NCBI RefSeq assembly: GCF_001280005.1
Contig: NZ_LGDW01000450.1
Location: 1-49,753, forward strand
Direction: 5' to 3'
DNA length: 49,753 nucleotides
Source: Streptomyces sp. NRRL WC-3618
Lineage (GTDB): Bacteria > Actinomycetota > Actinomycetes > Streptomycetales > Streptomycetaceae
Shown here: in pieces, positions 28,679 through 36,563 of the stretch
How positions within the stretch are numbered: the stretch's first letter is position 1
Layout of the letters: each line of letters opens with the position of its first letter
Made by a program: the position numbers and the translations under genes
Notes under the pieces: generated by a model
What the model saw: only the letters and a program-made list of their open reading frames with translations
Told to the model about the DNA's origin: nothing
The model's database searches: none

Positions 28679-29560
28679 GTGTCCACCAAGTTTCCTCGCC
28701 CGACGCCTGGCAGTGAGTACGTTCTCACCCTCTCGTGTCCCGACAGCTCGGGACTGGTCCACGCCGTGAGCGGCTTTCTCGTGCGGAACTCGGGAAACAT
28801 CCTGGAGAGCCAGCAGTTCGATGATCGGCTCCAGGGCCGTTTCTTCATGAGGGTCCACTTCGATGTTTCCGATCCGAACGCGGACCTGGAAAACCTGCGT
28901 TACCGATTCGGCCCCGTCGCCGAGGCCTACGGCATCTCCTGGACCCTGCGGGACGCGTCGACGCCGACCCGGACCCTGATCATGGTCTCGAAGTTCGGCC
29001 ACTGCCTGAACGACCTCCTGTTCCGCCGCCGCACGGGCGGCCTGAACATCGAGATCCCGGCGATCGTCTCCAACCACCGCGACTTCGAAGGCCTGGCGGA
29101 GAGCTACGGCATCCCCTTCCACCACATCCCGGTGACCCGGGACACCAAGCCGGAGGCGGAGGCACGGCTGCTGGAGCTGGTCCGCGAGCTGGACATCGAC
29201 CTGGTGGTACTGGCCCGCTACATGCAGGTCCTCACCGACGACCTGTGCAAGGAGCTGGAGGGCAGGGCCATCAACATCCACCACTCCTTCCTCCCCAGCT
29301 TCAAGGGCGCGCGCCCCTACGAGCAGGCGTACGACAGAGGCGTGAAGCTCGTGGGCGCGACGGCGCACTATGTGACGTCCGACCTGGACGAGGGGCAGAT
29401 CATCGAACAGGACGTGGTGCGGGTGGACCACTCACTCGACCCCGGGGAGCTGGTGACGGTGGGCCGGGACGTGGAGGCGCAGGTGCTGGCGCACGCGGTG
29501 AAGTGGCACAGCGAGAGCAGGGTGATGGTGGAGGGGAACCGGACGGTGGTGTTCCGCTGA
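28679..29560 (+). CDS. purU: Formyltetrahydrofolate deformylase
   Basis: 293 residues from the GTG at 28679, preceded by GGAGG at six bases; longer in-frame starts upstream cross the operator. N-terminal ACT domain (YVLTLSCPDSSGLVHAVSGF) and C-terminal formyltransferase fold with INIHHSFLPSFKGARPYEQA (catalytic Asn-His) and ATAHYVTSDLDEGQIIEQD (catalytic Asp). It hydrolyses 10-formyl-tetrahydrofolate to formate and tetrahydrofolate. In actinomycetes and pseudomonads purU often accompanies sarcosine oxidase, where it frees tetrahydrofolate loaded by methyl-group oxidation. It is divergent from betB and shares its 300-base control region. Confidence 0.93.
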   Translation: MSTKFPRPTPGSEYVLTLSCPDSSGLVHAVSGFLVRNSGNILESQQFDDRLQGRFFMRVHFDVSDPNADLENLRYRFGPVAEAYGISWTLRDASTPTRTLIMVSKFGHCLNDLLFRRRTGGLNIEIPAIVSNHRDFEGLAESYGIPFHHIPVTRDTKPEAEARLLELVRELDIDLVVLARYMQVLTDDLCKELEGRAINIHHSFLPSFKGARPYEQAYDRGVKLVGATAHYVTSDLDEGQIIEQDVVRVDHSLDPGELVTVGRDVEAQVLAHAVKWHSESRVMVEGNRTVVFR

Positions 29561-29599
29561 GGCGGTCGTATACAGGCGTATCGCTGGCAGAATGCCGAC

Positions 29600-29881
29600 G
29601 TGGAGTCGATCTTGCGCGCCGCCGGCAAACTGTTGAATACCGAGTTGTCCGGCCCGGTCGACCTGGGTGGCAGCTCGCGCAGCACTGTGTTGCGTTGCGA
29701 AACGGCCGGTGGCGGCACGGTGATCGTCAAGTTCCCGGCGTTCGCGGAGACGATGCGGTTGTTGTTGCGTGAGGTCGCGGGAGGCTGGGACGTGGCCCGG
29801 CTGCCGGGGTATCCGGCTTTCGAAACCCGAGGGACGAGTGGGCCGTTTCGGACACCGGACGACGTAACGACCGTCGACTGA
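29600..29881 (+). pseudogene. Phosphotransferase (APH-like) N-terminal remnant
   Basis: From a GTG 40 bases after purU, ESILRAAGKLLNTELSGPVD followed by LGGSSRSTVLRC and GGGTVIVKFP resembles the N-lobe of Streptomyces aminoglycoside-phosphotransferase-like proteins (glycine loop and the Lys of VIVK). After about 45 residues the similarity ends and an unrelated 45-residue tail follows; the catalytic HxD region is absent. Between 29882 and 30013 the DNA still reads like coding sequence (VELSVLELTAGQMGGVIAGI) in another frame, perhaps the tail of a second lost gene. Judged a remnant, not a working kinase. Confidence 0.4.
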
Positions 29882-30013
29882 AGGCGCGTTGGCCGAAGGC
29901 GGTCGCAGACGGTACGAGCCCTGCGCGGCGGTCGAGCTCTCGGTTCTGGAGCTCACCGCGGGGCAGATGGGCGGCGTGATCGCGGGCATCGAGGCGCGGT
30001 ACGGAGGGAACGG

Positions 30014-30046
30014 CGACCGCCGCCCCTGCGAGCTGGGCGGCGGTCG
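30014..30046. terminator. Terminator of the methyltransferase gene at 30086
   Basis: CGACCGCCGCCC, a 9-base loop, GGGCGGCGGTCG: a perfect 12-bp stem 40 bases past the stop. Confidence 0.7.
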
Positions 30047-30085
30047 TACGGCGACTGGGCTGCCAGGGCCTGACGGCCCCGGCCC

Positions 30086-31048
30086 CTACCGCTTCGCTTG
30101 CGCCTTCGGCCCGGATCGCCGTGCGCGGCGTATGGCGCGGGTGACCACGGGAGGGAGCAGGTCGAAGGCGATGCGGGTGGCGCGGCGAGGCAGCGGCTTG
30201 GGGCCGGTGTGCGCGACGGGCACCGCCGCCTTCTTGGGCTCCGGCGCCTTGGGCGGCGCCTGCTGCACCTCGGGGGCCTTCTCCACGTAGTGCCGGGAGA
30301 CGGGGAACTCCGGTGCCTTCATGCCCTTGGACTTCAGGCGGATGATGCGATGACCGGCGGCCTCCTGGAGGCTGAGGTGGCAGTCGTCGCGCCCCTCGAG
30401 CATGGCCAGCAGCTCTTCCTGGACGGTCTCGGGGTCGTCCCAGGTGGCGTACAGCTTCTGGGTGCTCAGGCAGATGGGGTGCAGCCCCCGGTTGAGCACG
30501 GCCTCCCAGGCGGCTATGGACACGCCGGGCGTGTGCTCGGAGCGGAAGTCGTCCAGTACGACGATGCCGCCGGGCAGCAGCGCGTCGCGGGCCGCGGCTA
30601 TGTCCCCGTACACGTGCTCGTACAGGTGCGAGGCGTCGACGTGGACCCACCGGCAGGAGTCCGACTTCACCTCGTCGGGCACGACCGAGCTGGGGCCCGC
30701 CAGGACGCGCGGCAGCTCGTCGTGGAACGAGCGGTAGTTGTCCTCGAAGATCTGCTGGGTCAGCTTGCTGTACGACTTCGTCGCCTCGGCCTGGTTGGAC
30801 ACGTCCGGCGCGTCGCCCTCGAAGAGGTCGCACACCGTGAAGTGCTCGCCCTCCTGCAGATGCCGACCCGTGAAGATCGCGCTCTTGCCCATGTACACGC
30901 CGACTTCCAGCAGGTCGCCTCGCATGTCCGCGGATTCCTGCCGTCCGAGGAACCAGTTGAAGAGCATCTGGTCGAGGACGGGGAACCAGCCCGGGACGTC
31001 GTCGAGCCGGTGGGGAAGCGATCGGCTCGTGTCATCGACAGCTGTCAT
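30086..31048 (-). CDS. Class I SAM-dependent methyltransferase (Methyltransf_24/TylF-like)
   Basis: 320 residues. Motif I LLEVGVYMGKSAIF, acidic motif HFTVCDLFEG, then WVHVDASHLYEHVYGDIAAA and LLPGGIVVLDDFRSEHTPGV; the HVDasHxYexvxxDi pattern and the paired Asp residues are typical of metal-dependent macrocin-O-methyltransferase-like enzymes. The C-terminal 60 residues are Lys/Pro/Arg-rich and probably disordered. Single gene with its own terminator. The acceptor is unknown; sugars of secondary metabolites or glycopolymers are common acceptors in the family. Confidence 0.8.
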   Translation of the reverse strand: MTAVDDTSRSLPHRLDDVPGWFPVLDQMLFNWFLGRQESADMRGDLLEVGVYMGKSAIFTGRHLQEGEHFTVCDLFEGDAPDVSNQAEATKSYSKLTQQIFEDNYRSFHDELPRVLAGPSSVVPDEVKSDSCRWVHVDASHLYEHVYGDIAAARDALLPGGIVVLDDFRSEHTPGVSIAAWEAVLNRGLHPICLSTQKLYATWDDPETVQEELLAMLEGRDDCHLSLQEAAGHRIIRLKSKGMKAPEFPVSRHYVEKAPEVQQAPPKAPEPKKAAVPVAHTGPKPLPRRATRIAFDLLPPVVTRAIRRARRSGPKAQAKR

Positions 31049-31175
31049 AAGTCACAACGCTCTCTCGTGGGAATGAGCAAGGCGATCAGGCCCGAAGAAA
31101 CTATGGGAACCCCATGGGCCGGTCAATAGCGGTGAGTTGGGCCTCGGCGACGGCCGGGGCCCAGCAGGACGGGCA

Positions 31176-31280
31176 TCACAACCGATGGTGCCGGTTGCTT
31201 GGCGAAGCCGGCCGCTCAGACCACGCGACGGCCGCAGTAGCGTCCTCGACGCGAGGAATGGCAATGGCTTCCTCGTCCAT
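31176..31280 (-). pseudogene. Glyoxalase/bleomycin-resistance family remnant
   Basis: Thirty-four codons, MDEEAIAIPRVEDATAAVAW and SERP, match the first 25 residues of Streptomyces glyoxalase-superfamily proteins (typically MDEEAxxVLRVxDAxAAVAWYxRLGF). The rest of the roughly 120-residue domain is missing. The remainder of the gap 31049-31345 shows no gene. Confidence 0.45.
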
Positions 31281-31345
31281 GGTGCCATCGTCACAGACAG
31301 CCCCGGGTGAAGTCTGCCTGTTGGGGCAATGGCCTCCCGGCGGCG

Positions 31346-32491
31346 TCATGGGGCGCCCACGACCGCGTGCCATTTTCCGCGCGACAGACGGCACAGCCCG
31401 TCCGGAGTGATGCGGACCTGAGCGCCGAGCAGCGGCAACGAGCCTTCCGCGTTGAGGCGGCTCCGGATGCGTTCCAGCGCTGTCCACAGCCGTCGCGGCC
31501 CGCCCTGGTGGACGTCCGGCGGGTCGGTCCCCTCGGCGGACGCCCGCGCCCATGAACCGTCGGCGTGGACGAGGAGCGCGGTACGGATCCGGTCGCGCTG
31601 TTCGTAGGCGAGTTCCACGCCGGGCGTCGTGACCTCCAGCATGGATCGCAGTACCCACGCGTTCGCCACGTCCACCACGGGGTAGCGGCCCATGCCGGTC
31701 TCGTCGCCGTCCGATACTCGCGCGGTGGCGAACAACCCGGTGAGAGCGGGCGGGTAGTCGTCCCCCGAGCGCGCGGGCATGAACCCGGCGGTGTCGCGTT
31801 CCACCCGCCCCACCACATCACCGTCGGGATGCTTCCAGCCGGTGATGACGAGAGAGGTCCGCTCGAGCGTTGTCGCGATCCGTCCGCCCGTGGCGAGAGC
31901 CGCGAGTACGGGACGCAGGCCCGGTCCGGCGGGCAGCGCGACCGTGGAGACGATCCGGTCGTACGTGCCCGGTACGCGCTGTGTAGCGTCGGCGGTGACG
32001 AACTTGGGGTACAGCCCGATGGTGGCGAGCCGGGAGGCCGCCGCCTTGGTCAGGTACGGGTCCACGTCCAGGCTCGTCACATACCGGTCCCCGATCCGGC
32101 AGGACGCGTACGCGGTGAGCCCGCCAACTCCGGTGCCCAGGTCCAGAAGCGACAGCCCCGCCCCGAGTCGCCCGTGCCGAAGCATCCGGACGACCATGCT
32201 CGGCGGCGTGGCGGAGGAGGTGGGCACCCCTTCGGGCCGTTCGCCGGGCATCGCGTGGTCGGCGTGCAGCCCACCGACCCTGGTGACCAACGACCGGTCC
32301 GTGTAAGCTACTTCGCCCCATACGTCCAGGTCGTCACCGCCCTTGCGGAGCACCCACGTACCCGAGTCGTCGACGTCCCACCAACGCGGGACCAGCTCGT
32401 GCCGGGGTACGGCCGCCACGATCGGGCGCCACCGGGAATCGGGGTCGGCCACCCGGTCGGCGAGCGTGTCGGCCCTCTTCTCCCAGTTCAC
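31346..32491 (-). CDS. PIMT-like methyltransferase of the ATP-grasp RiPP maturation type
   Basis: 381 residues from a GTG overlapping the previous stop (GTGA). It belongs with protein-L-isoaspartate methyltransferase-like enzymes: VPRHELVPRWW, TRVGGLHADHA, PTSSATPPSMVVRMLRHGRL, motif I LLDLGTGVGGLTAYA and VTSLDVDPYLTKAAASRL, and the C-terminal RVERDTAGFMPARSGDDYPP and VHQGGPRRLWTALERIR. That extended C-terminal half matches, from memory, the methyltransferases found with ATP-grasp ligases and graspetide-like precursors in actinomycetes. No ATP-grasp ligase or recognisable precursor is nearby, so it is either an orphan or has another role. Third gene of a coupled operon with two small genes. 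Confidence 0.7.
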   Translation of the reverse strand: MNWEKRADTLADRVADPDSRWRPIVAAVPRHELVPRWWDVDDSGTWVLRKGGDDLDVWGEVAYTDRSLVTRVGGLHADHAMPGERPEGVPTSSATPPSMVVRMLRHGRLGAGLSLLDLGTGVGGLTAYASCRIGDRYVTSLDVDPYLTKAAASRLATIGLYPKFVTADATQRVPGTYDRIVSTVALPAGPGLRPVLAALATGGRIATTLERTSLVITGWKHPDGDVVGRVERDTAGFMPARSGDDYPPALTGLFATARVSDGDETGMGRYPVVDVANAWVLRSMLEVTTPGVELAYEQRDRIRTALLVHADGSWARASAEGTDPPDVHQGGPRRLWTALERIRSRLNAEGSLPLLGAQVRITPDGLCRLSRGKWHAVVGAP

Positions 32492-32650
32492 GATCGCTCC
32501 CCGTGTTCGGCAACCTGGTGCCGGGCGCGCAGCACACGGCAGTCGGTCACTCTGCTCGCGTCCCGTTCGACTCTGGCGGCGGCTTCGGCCCGGTCGAGTT
32601 CCTGACAGTCACGGCAGACGGCGGTCTGGGCGGTACGGGAGTCGGTCACG
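32488..32650 (-). CDS. Small conserved hypothetical protein, Cys-rich start
   Basis: 53 residues from a GTG at 32650 that overlaps the upstream stop (GTGA), while its own stop overlaps the methyltransferase start (GTGA). Sequence features: a CRDC pair near the N-terminus and a charged helix (LDRAEAAARVERDASRVTDC). Short proteins of this CxxC-helix form commonly sit beside XRE/DUF397 regulators in Streptomyces. Function unknown; the CxxC plus later Cys suggest metal binding. Confidence 0.6.
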
Positions 32651-32906
32651 CGACTTCCCCTCGGCTTCGGGCGTTCTCGCGCGCAGTCCGTGCGCTGAGA
32701 CGCTCGGCGGGTGTGGCGGGGCGGACGTGCGCGGGGGCCGCGTCCCACTCCGTTCCGCCGCAGACCGGGCGCAGCGACCAGTAGGGGCCGGCGACACCCC
32801 GGAACTCCCCAACTCGGCCTTCACCACTGGTGTCCACCATGAGTGTGCCCGGTTCCGGAACACGGGCGGGTTGCCGCCCACTTGCGGGAACGTTCTGCAC
32901 GACCAC
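32646..32906 (-). CDS. Small conserved hypothetical protein
   Basis: 86 residues; an internal in-frame ATG (residue 23) could also serve as start. It contains GPYWSLRPVCGGTEWDA and PATPAERLSARTARENARSR, a layout seen in short Streptomyces proteins encoded next to XRE regulators (a small beta domain followed by a basic helix). First gene of the overlapping three-gene operon ending with the PIMT-like methyltransferase, and divergent from the XRE gene at 33010. No function assigned. Confidence 0.55.
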   Translation of the reverse strand: MVVQNVPASGRQPARVPEPGTLMVDTSGEGRVGEFRGVAGPYWSLRPVCGGTEWDAAPAHVRPATPAERLSARTARENARSRGEVA

Positions 32907-32942
32907 CGCAACTCCTCTCCGTAGCCATTCCGCTACTCGGGG

Positions 32943-32957
32943 AGACCAGCGTGGTCT
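32943..32957. promoter_or_regulatory. Palindrome in the divergent XRE promoter region
   Basis: AGACCA-GCG-TGGTCT, perfect 6-3-6 inverted repeat between the two divergent operons, 53 bases before the XRE start. Plausible binding site for the XRE regulator itself. Confidence 0.45.
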
Positions 32958-33009
32958 AGAGTCAGAACCTCTTCAACTTGTTGTTCCCGAATGGAAAGTT
33001 AGCCAGAGA

Positions 33010-33849
33010 ATGGTGAATCGCAAGGAACTGAATCCTGAGACCAGCCCGCAAGCGGCCTTCGGAGCTCGCCTACGCAGGTCGCGGGAGGCGCACGGATGGA
33101 CACAGGAAGAGCTCGCCCCGAAGATGGGCTACTCCAGCACGCATATCTCGGCCGTGGAAACTGGCCGCAAGATGCCAACTCTTCGCTTCTCGCGGAGTGC
33201 TGACCTTGTCTTCGGGGCTAGCGACACGGTTGACACGTTCGAACGCTTGTGGCGCGAGATTCGACACGGCAGCCTCCTGGAAGGCTTCCCGGAGTACGTC
33301 GGCCACGAGGCCCGGGCGGTAGAGATCCGGCTGTACGAAATCGGCATCATCCCCGGCCTGTTGCAGACACCGGAGTACGCACGTGTGTTGGCGGACAGTT
33401 CCGTGCGGCGGGGCGCCATCACGCCCGAACAGGCGGATGAACGCGTTGCGTTCCTGGCGGAGCGGCAGTCGGCACTGGTGAGGCCCCGGCCGCCCATGAT
33501 GTTTGTGGCCATGGACGAAAGCTGCATCCGCAGACCTGTTGGCGGAGCGGCCGTCATGGCAGCCCAACTGGCGCGTCTGGTCGAGTTCGCCGAGCAGCCG
33601 AACACGTTGCTACAGGTGGCGCCGTACGAGATCGGCGAGCGCCGCACGTTCGATCTACCCGTGAACCTCCTGACACTGGCGGACCGATCCGTGATTTGCT
33701 ACGCCGAGTCCCAGGCCCAGGGACATCTGGACCGGGAGAGCACGTCCGTGATGCCCATGCTGACGGCCTACCATCAACTACAGGCTGAAGCGCTGTCCCA
33801 GACCGCGTCTGTGGCCATGATCAACCAGTTACGAAAGGGCACCCCGTGA
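33010..33849 (+). CDS. XRE-family regulator with DUF5753 domain
   Basis: 279 residues from the ATG at 33010 (GTG at 33013 is equally placed behind GGAAAG). N-terminal helix-turn-helix: FGARLRRSREAHGWTQEELA and YSSTHISAVETGRKMP. C-terminal DUF5753 region: ARAVEIRLYEIGIIPGLLQT, PEYARVL, MFVAMDESCIRRPVGG, LLQVAPYEIGE. This is the regulator half of the XRE/DUF397 pairs abundant in Streptomyces, which control development and antibiotic production. Its stop overlaps the first DUF397 gene. It faces the operon of the PIMT-like methyltransferase and may control it. Confidence 0.88.
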   Translation: MVNRKELNPETSPQAAFGARLRRSREAHGWTQEELAPKMGYSSTHISAVETGRKMPTLRFSRSADLVFGASDTVDTFERLWREIRHGSLLEGFPEYVGHEARAVEIRLYEIGIIPGLLQTPEYARVLADSSVRRGAITPEQADERVAFLAERQSALVRPRPPMMFVAMDESCIRRPVGGAAVMAAQLARLVEFAEQPNTLLQVAPYEIGERRTFDLPVNLLTLADRSVICYAESQAQGHLDRESTSVMPMLTAYHQLQAEALSQTASVAMINQLRKGTP

Positions 33850-34055
33850 GCACCGAATCCCCCCGCTGGTTCAAGTCCTCGTACAGCAACAACGGCGGTA
33901 ACTGCGTTGAAGCCGCCGCCAACCTCGCCGCCTCACGCGGCATAGTCCCCGTCCGCGACTCCAAGAACCCCACCGGACCGGCTCTTGGCTTCCCGGCCGA
34001 CGCCTTCTCCTCCTTCGTCGCAGGCGTCAAAGCAGGAGAGTTCGACACCGTCTGA
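33846..34055 (+). CDS. DUF397 protein, first tandem copy
   Basis: 69 residues from a GTG overlapping the XRE stop (GTGA). DUF397 signature: WFKSSYSNNGGNCVEAA, IVPVRDSKNPTGPALGFPAD and AFSSFVAGVKAGEF. DUF397 proteins act as partners, and in some cases antagonists, of the linked XRE regulator. Closely related to the copy at 34081. Confidence 0.88.
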   Translation: MSTESPRWFKSSYSNNGGNCVEAAANLAASRGIVPVRDSKNPTGPALGFPADAFSSFVAGVKAGEFDTV

Positions 34056-34080
34056 TCAATCCAGTACGAAAGGGCACCCC

Positions 34081-34290
34081 GTGACGACCAAATCACCGCA
34101 CTGGTACACGTCCTCGTACAGCGACAACGGCGGCGCCTGTATTACGGTCGCCGCGAACCTCGTCGCCTCGCACGGCATCGTCCCCGTCCGTGACTCCAAG
34201 AACCCGAGTGGTCCCGTCCTCGGCATCGCCACCGCCTCGTTCGCGACGTTCGTCGCAGGCGTCAAGGCCGGCGGGTTCGGCACCGTCTGA
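34081..34290 (+). CDS. DUF397 protein, second tandem copy
   Basis: 69 residues from a GTG at 34081: WYTSSYSDNGGACITVAANL, IVPVRDSKNPSGPVLG and FATFVAGVKAGGF. About two-thirds identical to copy 1 and of equal length. The bases before the start (ACGAAAGGGCACCCC then GTGA) repeat those at the XRE/copy-1 junction, so the duplicated unit included the ribosome-binding region. Differences cluster at the N-terminus and the middle of the domain, which could alter partner choice. Confidence 0.87.
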   Translation: MTTKSPHWYTSSYSDNGGACITVAANLVASHGIVPVRDSKNPSGPVLGIATASFATFVAGVKAGGFGTV

Positions 34291-34390
34291 CACGCCGAGC
34301 CGGGCCGAAGTGGGCGTCTGGGGGCGACAGCCCCCAGTAACGCCGTTTCCACTGTCAGGCGGCGCCGACAGCAGCGCCGGCCGGCCTCAA

Positions 34391-34576
34391 TTCAAGTGCG
34401 ATACGCGGTCGCTCTCGAACTTCATCGACGCGCTCTCTGCTCGCAACAACCAGACTGGTGGAGCTGAAGTCCGTTCCTGGGGGCCCCATTACGCGTACCG
34501 CGCCCTCGCGGACGGCAACATCTACACGTTCCCGGACTTCGCGACGTACGACTTCACGAACCTCGACATCTACTGA
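34391..34576 (+). pseudogene. C-terminal fragment of an unrecognised protein
   Basis: Sixty-one codons with natural composition, SLSNFIDALSARNNQTGGAE and VRSWGPHYAYR, DGNIYTFPDFATYDFTNL, end in a TGA but have no start codon with a ribosome-binding site. Upstream the frame passes into the region after DUF397 copy 2. It reads like the last third of a small domain; I do not recognise the family. Confidence 0.35.
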
Positions 34577-34601
34577 CGGCACATCGACCCGGGCACGCTG
34601 A

Positions 34602-35465
34602 TCACGGTGTCCGGGTCGGAAGCCGGATTCCGGACCAGGCATCGACTTCGCACTGTCTGTCGGCATTGTTCCCTGCGGCCACGACTGTGCCGTTGGCACG
34701 CAGGCCGAGGGTGTGCGTCGAACCGGCCGCCACGGCGACAATGTCGCGCCAAGCGCCGACTTCGCACTGTCCGTAGCTGTTGTCACCCACAGCGAGGATC
34801 CGCCCGGACGCGGTGACCCCGACCGTGTGGTAGCTGCCCGCGCCGAGCGCCACCACGTCTTCCCACTCATCGACGTCGCACGCCCCGGTCACCCGGTCGC
34901 CGGTCGCTACTGCCCGCCCGTCAGCTCTGAGGCCGACGGTATGGAGATACCCGGCCGAAATGGCGACCAGATCACGCCACCCTTCAACGTCACACTGACC
35001 TCGTCGGTTGTTCCCCGCGGCCCGTGCGGAACCGTCCGACCGGACGCCGACCGAGTGCCAATCTCCGCACGAGACGACGACCATGTCGCGCCAGGACCGC
35101 ACGTCGCACTGTCCTTCTGAACTCCGGCCAACTGCTAGCACGCGGCCAGTCGCGAGTAGCCCGAGCGTGCGGCGCCAGCCTGCGGCCACGGCCGTAACGC
35201 CTCGCCATTCGGCGACATCGCATTGCCCATCGCCATTCCACCCCGTTGCCAGCACGGTCCCGTCCGACCGGAGTCCCACCGTATGAGACTTGCCCGTGTT
35301 CGTCGCGGTATGGACGTTGCCGGCTGCCACCGCGACGACGTCTTCCCATCGGTCGACACGACATTCAGCGGCTGCGGTATTGCCCACGGCAAGAACGGTT
35401 CCGTCCCAGCGCCGTCCGACGGAATGACGCCTTCCGGCCGCCAGCGCCGAGGAATTGGCGAGCAT
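34602..35465 (-). CDS. RCC1-repeat (beta-propeller) protein
   Basis: 287 residues from the ATG at 35465 behind AAGGAGG. About seven consecutive repeats of roughly 38-40 residues follow the pattern W-x-D-(I/V)-V-A-(I/V)-A-A-G-x-x-H-T-(V/L)-G-L-R-x-(D/N)-G-x-V-x-A-x-G-(D/N)-N-x-x-G-Q-C-(D/E)-V. Examples: TVGLRSDGTVLATGWNGDGQ, SVGVRSDGSARAAGNNRRGQ and LGLRANGTVVAAGNNADRQC. This is the Regulator of Chromosome Condensation fold, which in bacteria serves as a protein- or ligand-binding propeller. No signal peptide, so cytoplasmic. Nearly every repeat has the QC(D/E)V turn, so the Cys residues may line one face. Confidence 0.85.
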   Translation of the reverse strand: MLANSSALAAGRRHSVGRRWDGTVLAVGNTAAAECRVDRWEDVVAVAAGNVHTATNTGKSHTVGLRSDGTVLATGWNGDGQCDVAEWRGVTAVAAGWRRTLGLLATGRVLAVGRSSEGQCDVRSWRDMVVVSCGDWHSVGVRSDGSARAAGNNRRGQCDVEGWRDLVAISAGYLHTVGLRADGRAVATGDRVTGACDVDEWEDVVALGAGSYHTVGVTASGRILAVGDNSYGQCEVGAWRDIVAVAAGSTHTLGLRANGTVVAAGNNADRQCEVDAWSGIRLPTRTP

Positions 35466-35519
35466 TCCGCCTCCTTGCGCTTGGCGCGAGTCGCGACATG
35501 GGATTCCACCACCTTACAA

Positions 35520-35545
35520 ACTCGCCCGCATCCTGCGGGGCGAGT
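35520..35545. terminator. Hairpin downstream of the peptidase gene
   Basis: ACTCGCCCGCA, loop TCC, TGCGGGGCGAGT: 11-bp stem with one bulged base, about 90 bases past the stop of the gene at 35634. The gap 35466-35633 also holds the promoter region of the RCC1 gene. Confidence 0.55.
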
Positions 35546-35633
35546 AACGGTGGCCAAGCCCTCCCCGGTAGCTCCGCATCAGCGCGCCCCTTGGCGCGGC
35601 ACCACCCTGTCCGGTCTCCCCCAAGGCGTTGAG

Positions 35634-36302
35634 TCACGGATGGAGCCGCCACCGGCCTTCAGAAATGACATCCACCTTGCCGTCCCTGACGCGAACGGCC
35701 GTCTCGTCGTCGATGAAGTAGATCGGGAAATCTGCCCGCGCAGCGATGCGATCAGCCCAGGCGTCGTCCCGCTCGGGGAAATGCGGCGAGTACAGGTGGG
35801 GCTTGAGATACCAGTCAAAGAGGCCGAACGGCGGCTCCACGGTCGTCGCGCCGAGCACGTGAAGGTCCGTGGTGTCCCCGATGACGTCGGCGGAGTGTCC
35901 GGTGAGATGACGGCTGAAGATCATTGAACCGGCGCTGACCCCCACATAGACCCGGTTCTCCAGCGCCTCCAGGAAGCCGTCAGCCAGACCGTTGCCGGTG
36001 ATGCTGCGCGCGAGGTGGTAGTGGTTGCCGCCCTCGACATAGATGACGTCGGCGTGGAGCAGCCGGGCGAGCACCATCTGGCGGGGCAGGCCGTTCAGCT
36101 CCAGGACGTCGAACTCCCGCCAGCCGAGGCCGTGCAGCCGGTTCATGTCCGCGACGAACCACCCATGGTCCCCGGGCTCAGCGACTGACGCCGTGGGAAC
36201 GTACACGACGTTCGCCGATCCGAACGGCTTTCCCAGCATGTCCCGCAGCGCATCCCGCAGCGTCTCGTTGCGCAGGCCACTCGCCGTCAACAGGAAGTTC
36301 AT
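35634..36302 (-). CDS. Peptidase E-like serine peptidase (family S51)
   Basis: 222 residues from the ATG at 36302. S51 features: IYVEGGNHYHLAR, then nucleophile Ser123 in VYVGVSAGSMIFSRHL, and a possible catalytic His in the LYSPHFPERDD segment. Peptidase E-type enzymes cleave Asp-initiated dipeptides; cyanophycinase and other S51 members share the fold. No signal peptide. The frame continues open upstream of 36302 but with low-quality sequence and no homology, so the start of the S51 domain was chosen. The gap 36303-36563 shows no gene. Confidence 0.82.
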   Translation of the reverse strand: MNFLLTASGLRNETLRDALRDMLGKPFGSANVVYVPTASVAEPGDHGWFVADMNRLHGLGWREFDVLELNGLPRQMVLARLLHADVIYVEGGNHYHLARSITGNGLADGFLEALENRVYVGVSAGSMIFSRHLTGHSADVIGDTTDLHVLGATTVEPPFGLFDWYLKPHLYSPHFPERDDAWADRIAARADFPIYFIDDETAVRVRDGKVDVISEGRWRLHP

Positions 36303-36563
36303 CGGGCGAGCCAAGCACGACTGACGAGGGCGCGCAACGAACCCAGGATCCACCGACACCGCCACCAGTACGCCGGCCGCCCACAGTTCGGCCGGCAGCA
36401 TCTCGCGGCGGCGCTCCCACAGCCCATCGTCAACTGCTGCCCACGGCTTGCACCCACCACGTGTCTCGGTCGCAGCCACCCCCTCCGGGCCGCACAAGCG
36501 TCCCGAGGGATCAGTGGCGGTGGTCGGCTCTTCGCACGTTCGAGCGCCTTTAAGGTGGGGCAC

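Noticed and set aside
29889..30290. Plus-strand frame after the APH-like remnant
   Set aside because: Its first 40 codons look gene-like, but it then runs antisense through the terminator and the methyltransferase gene; no family recognised.
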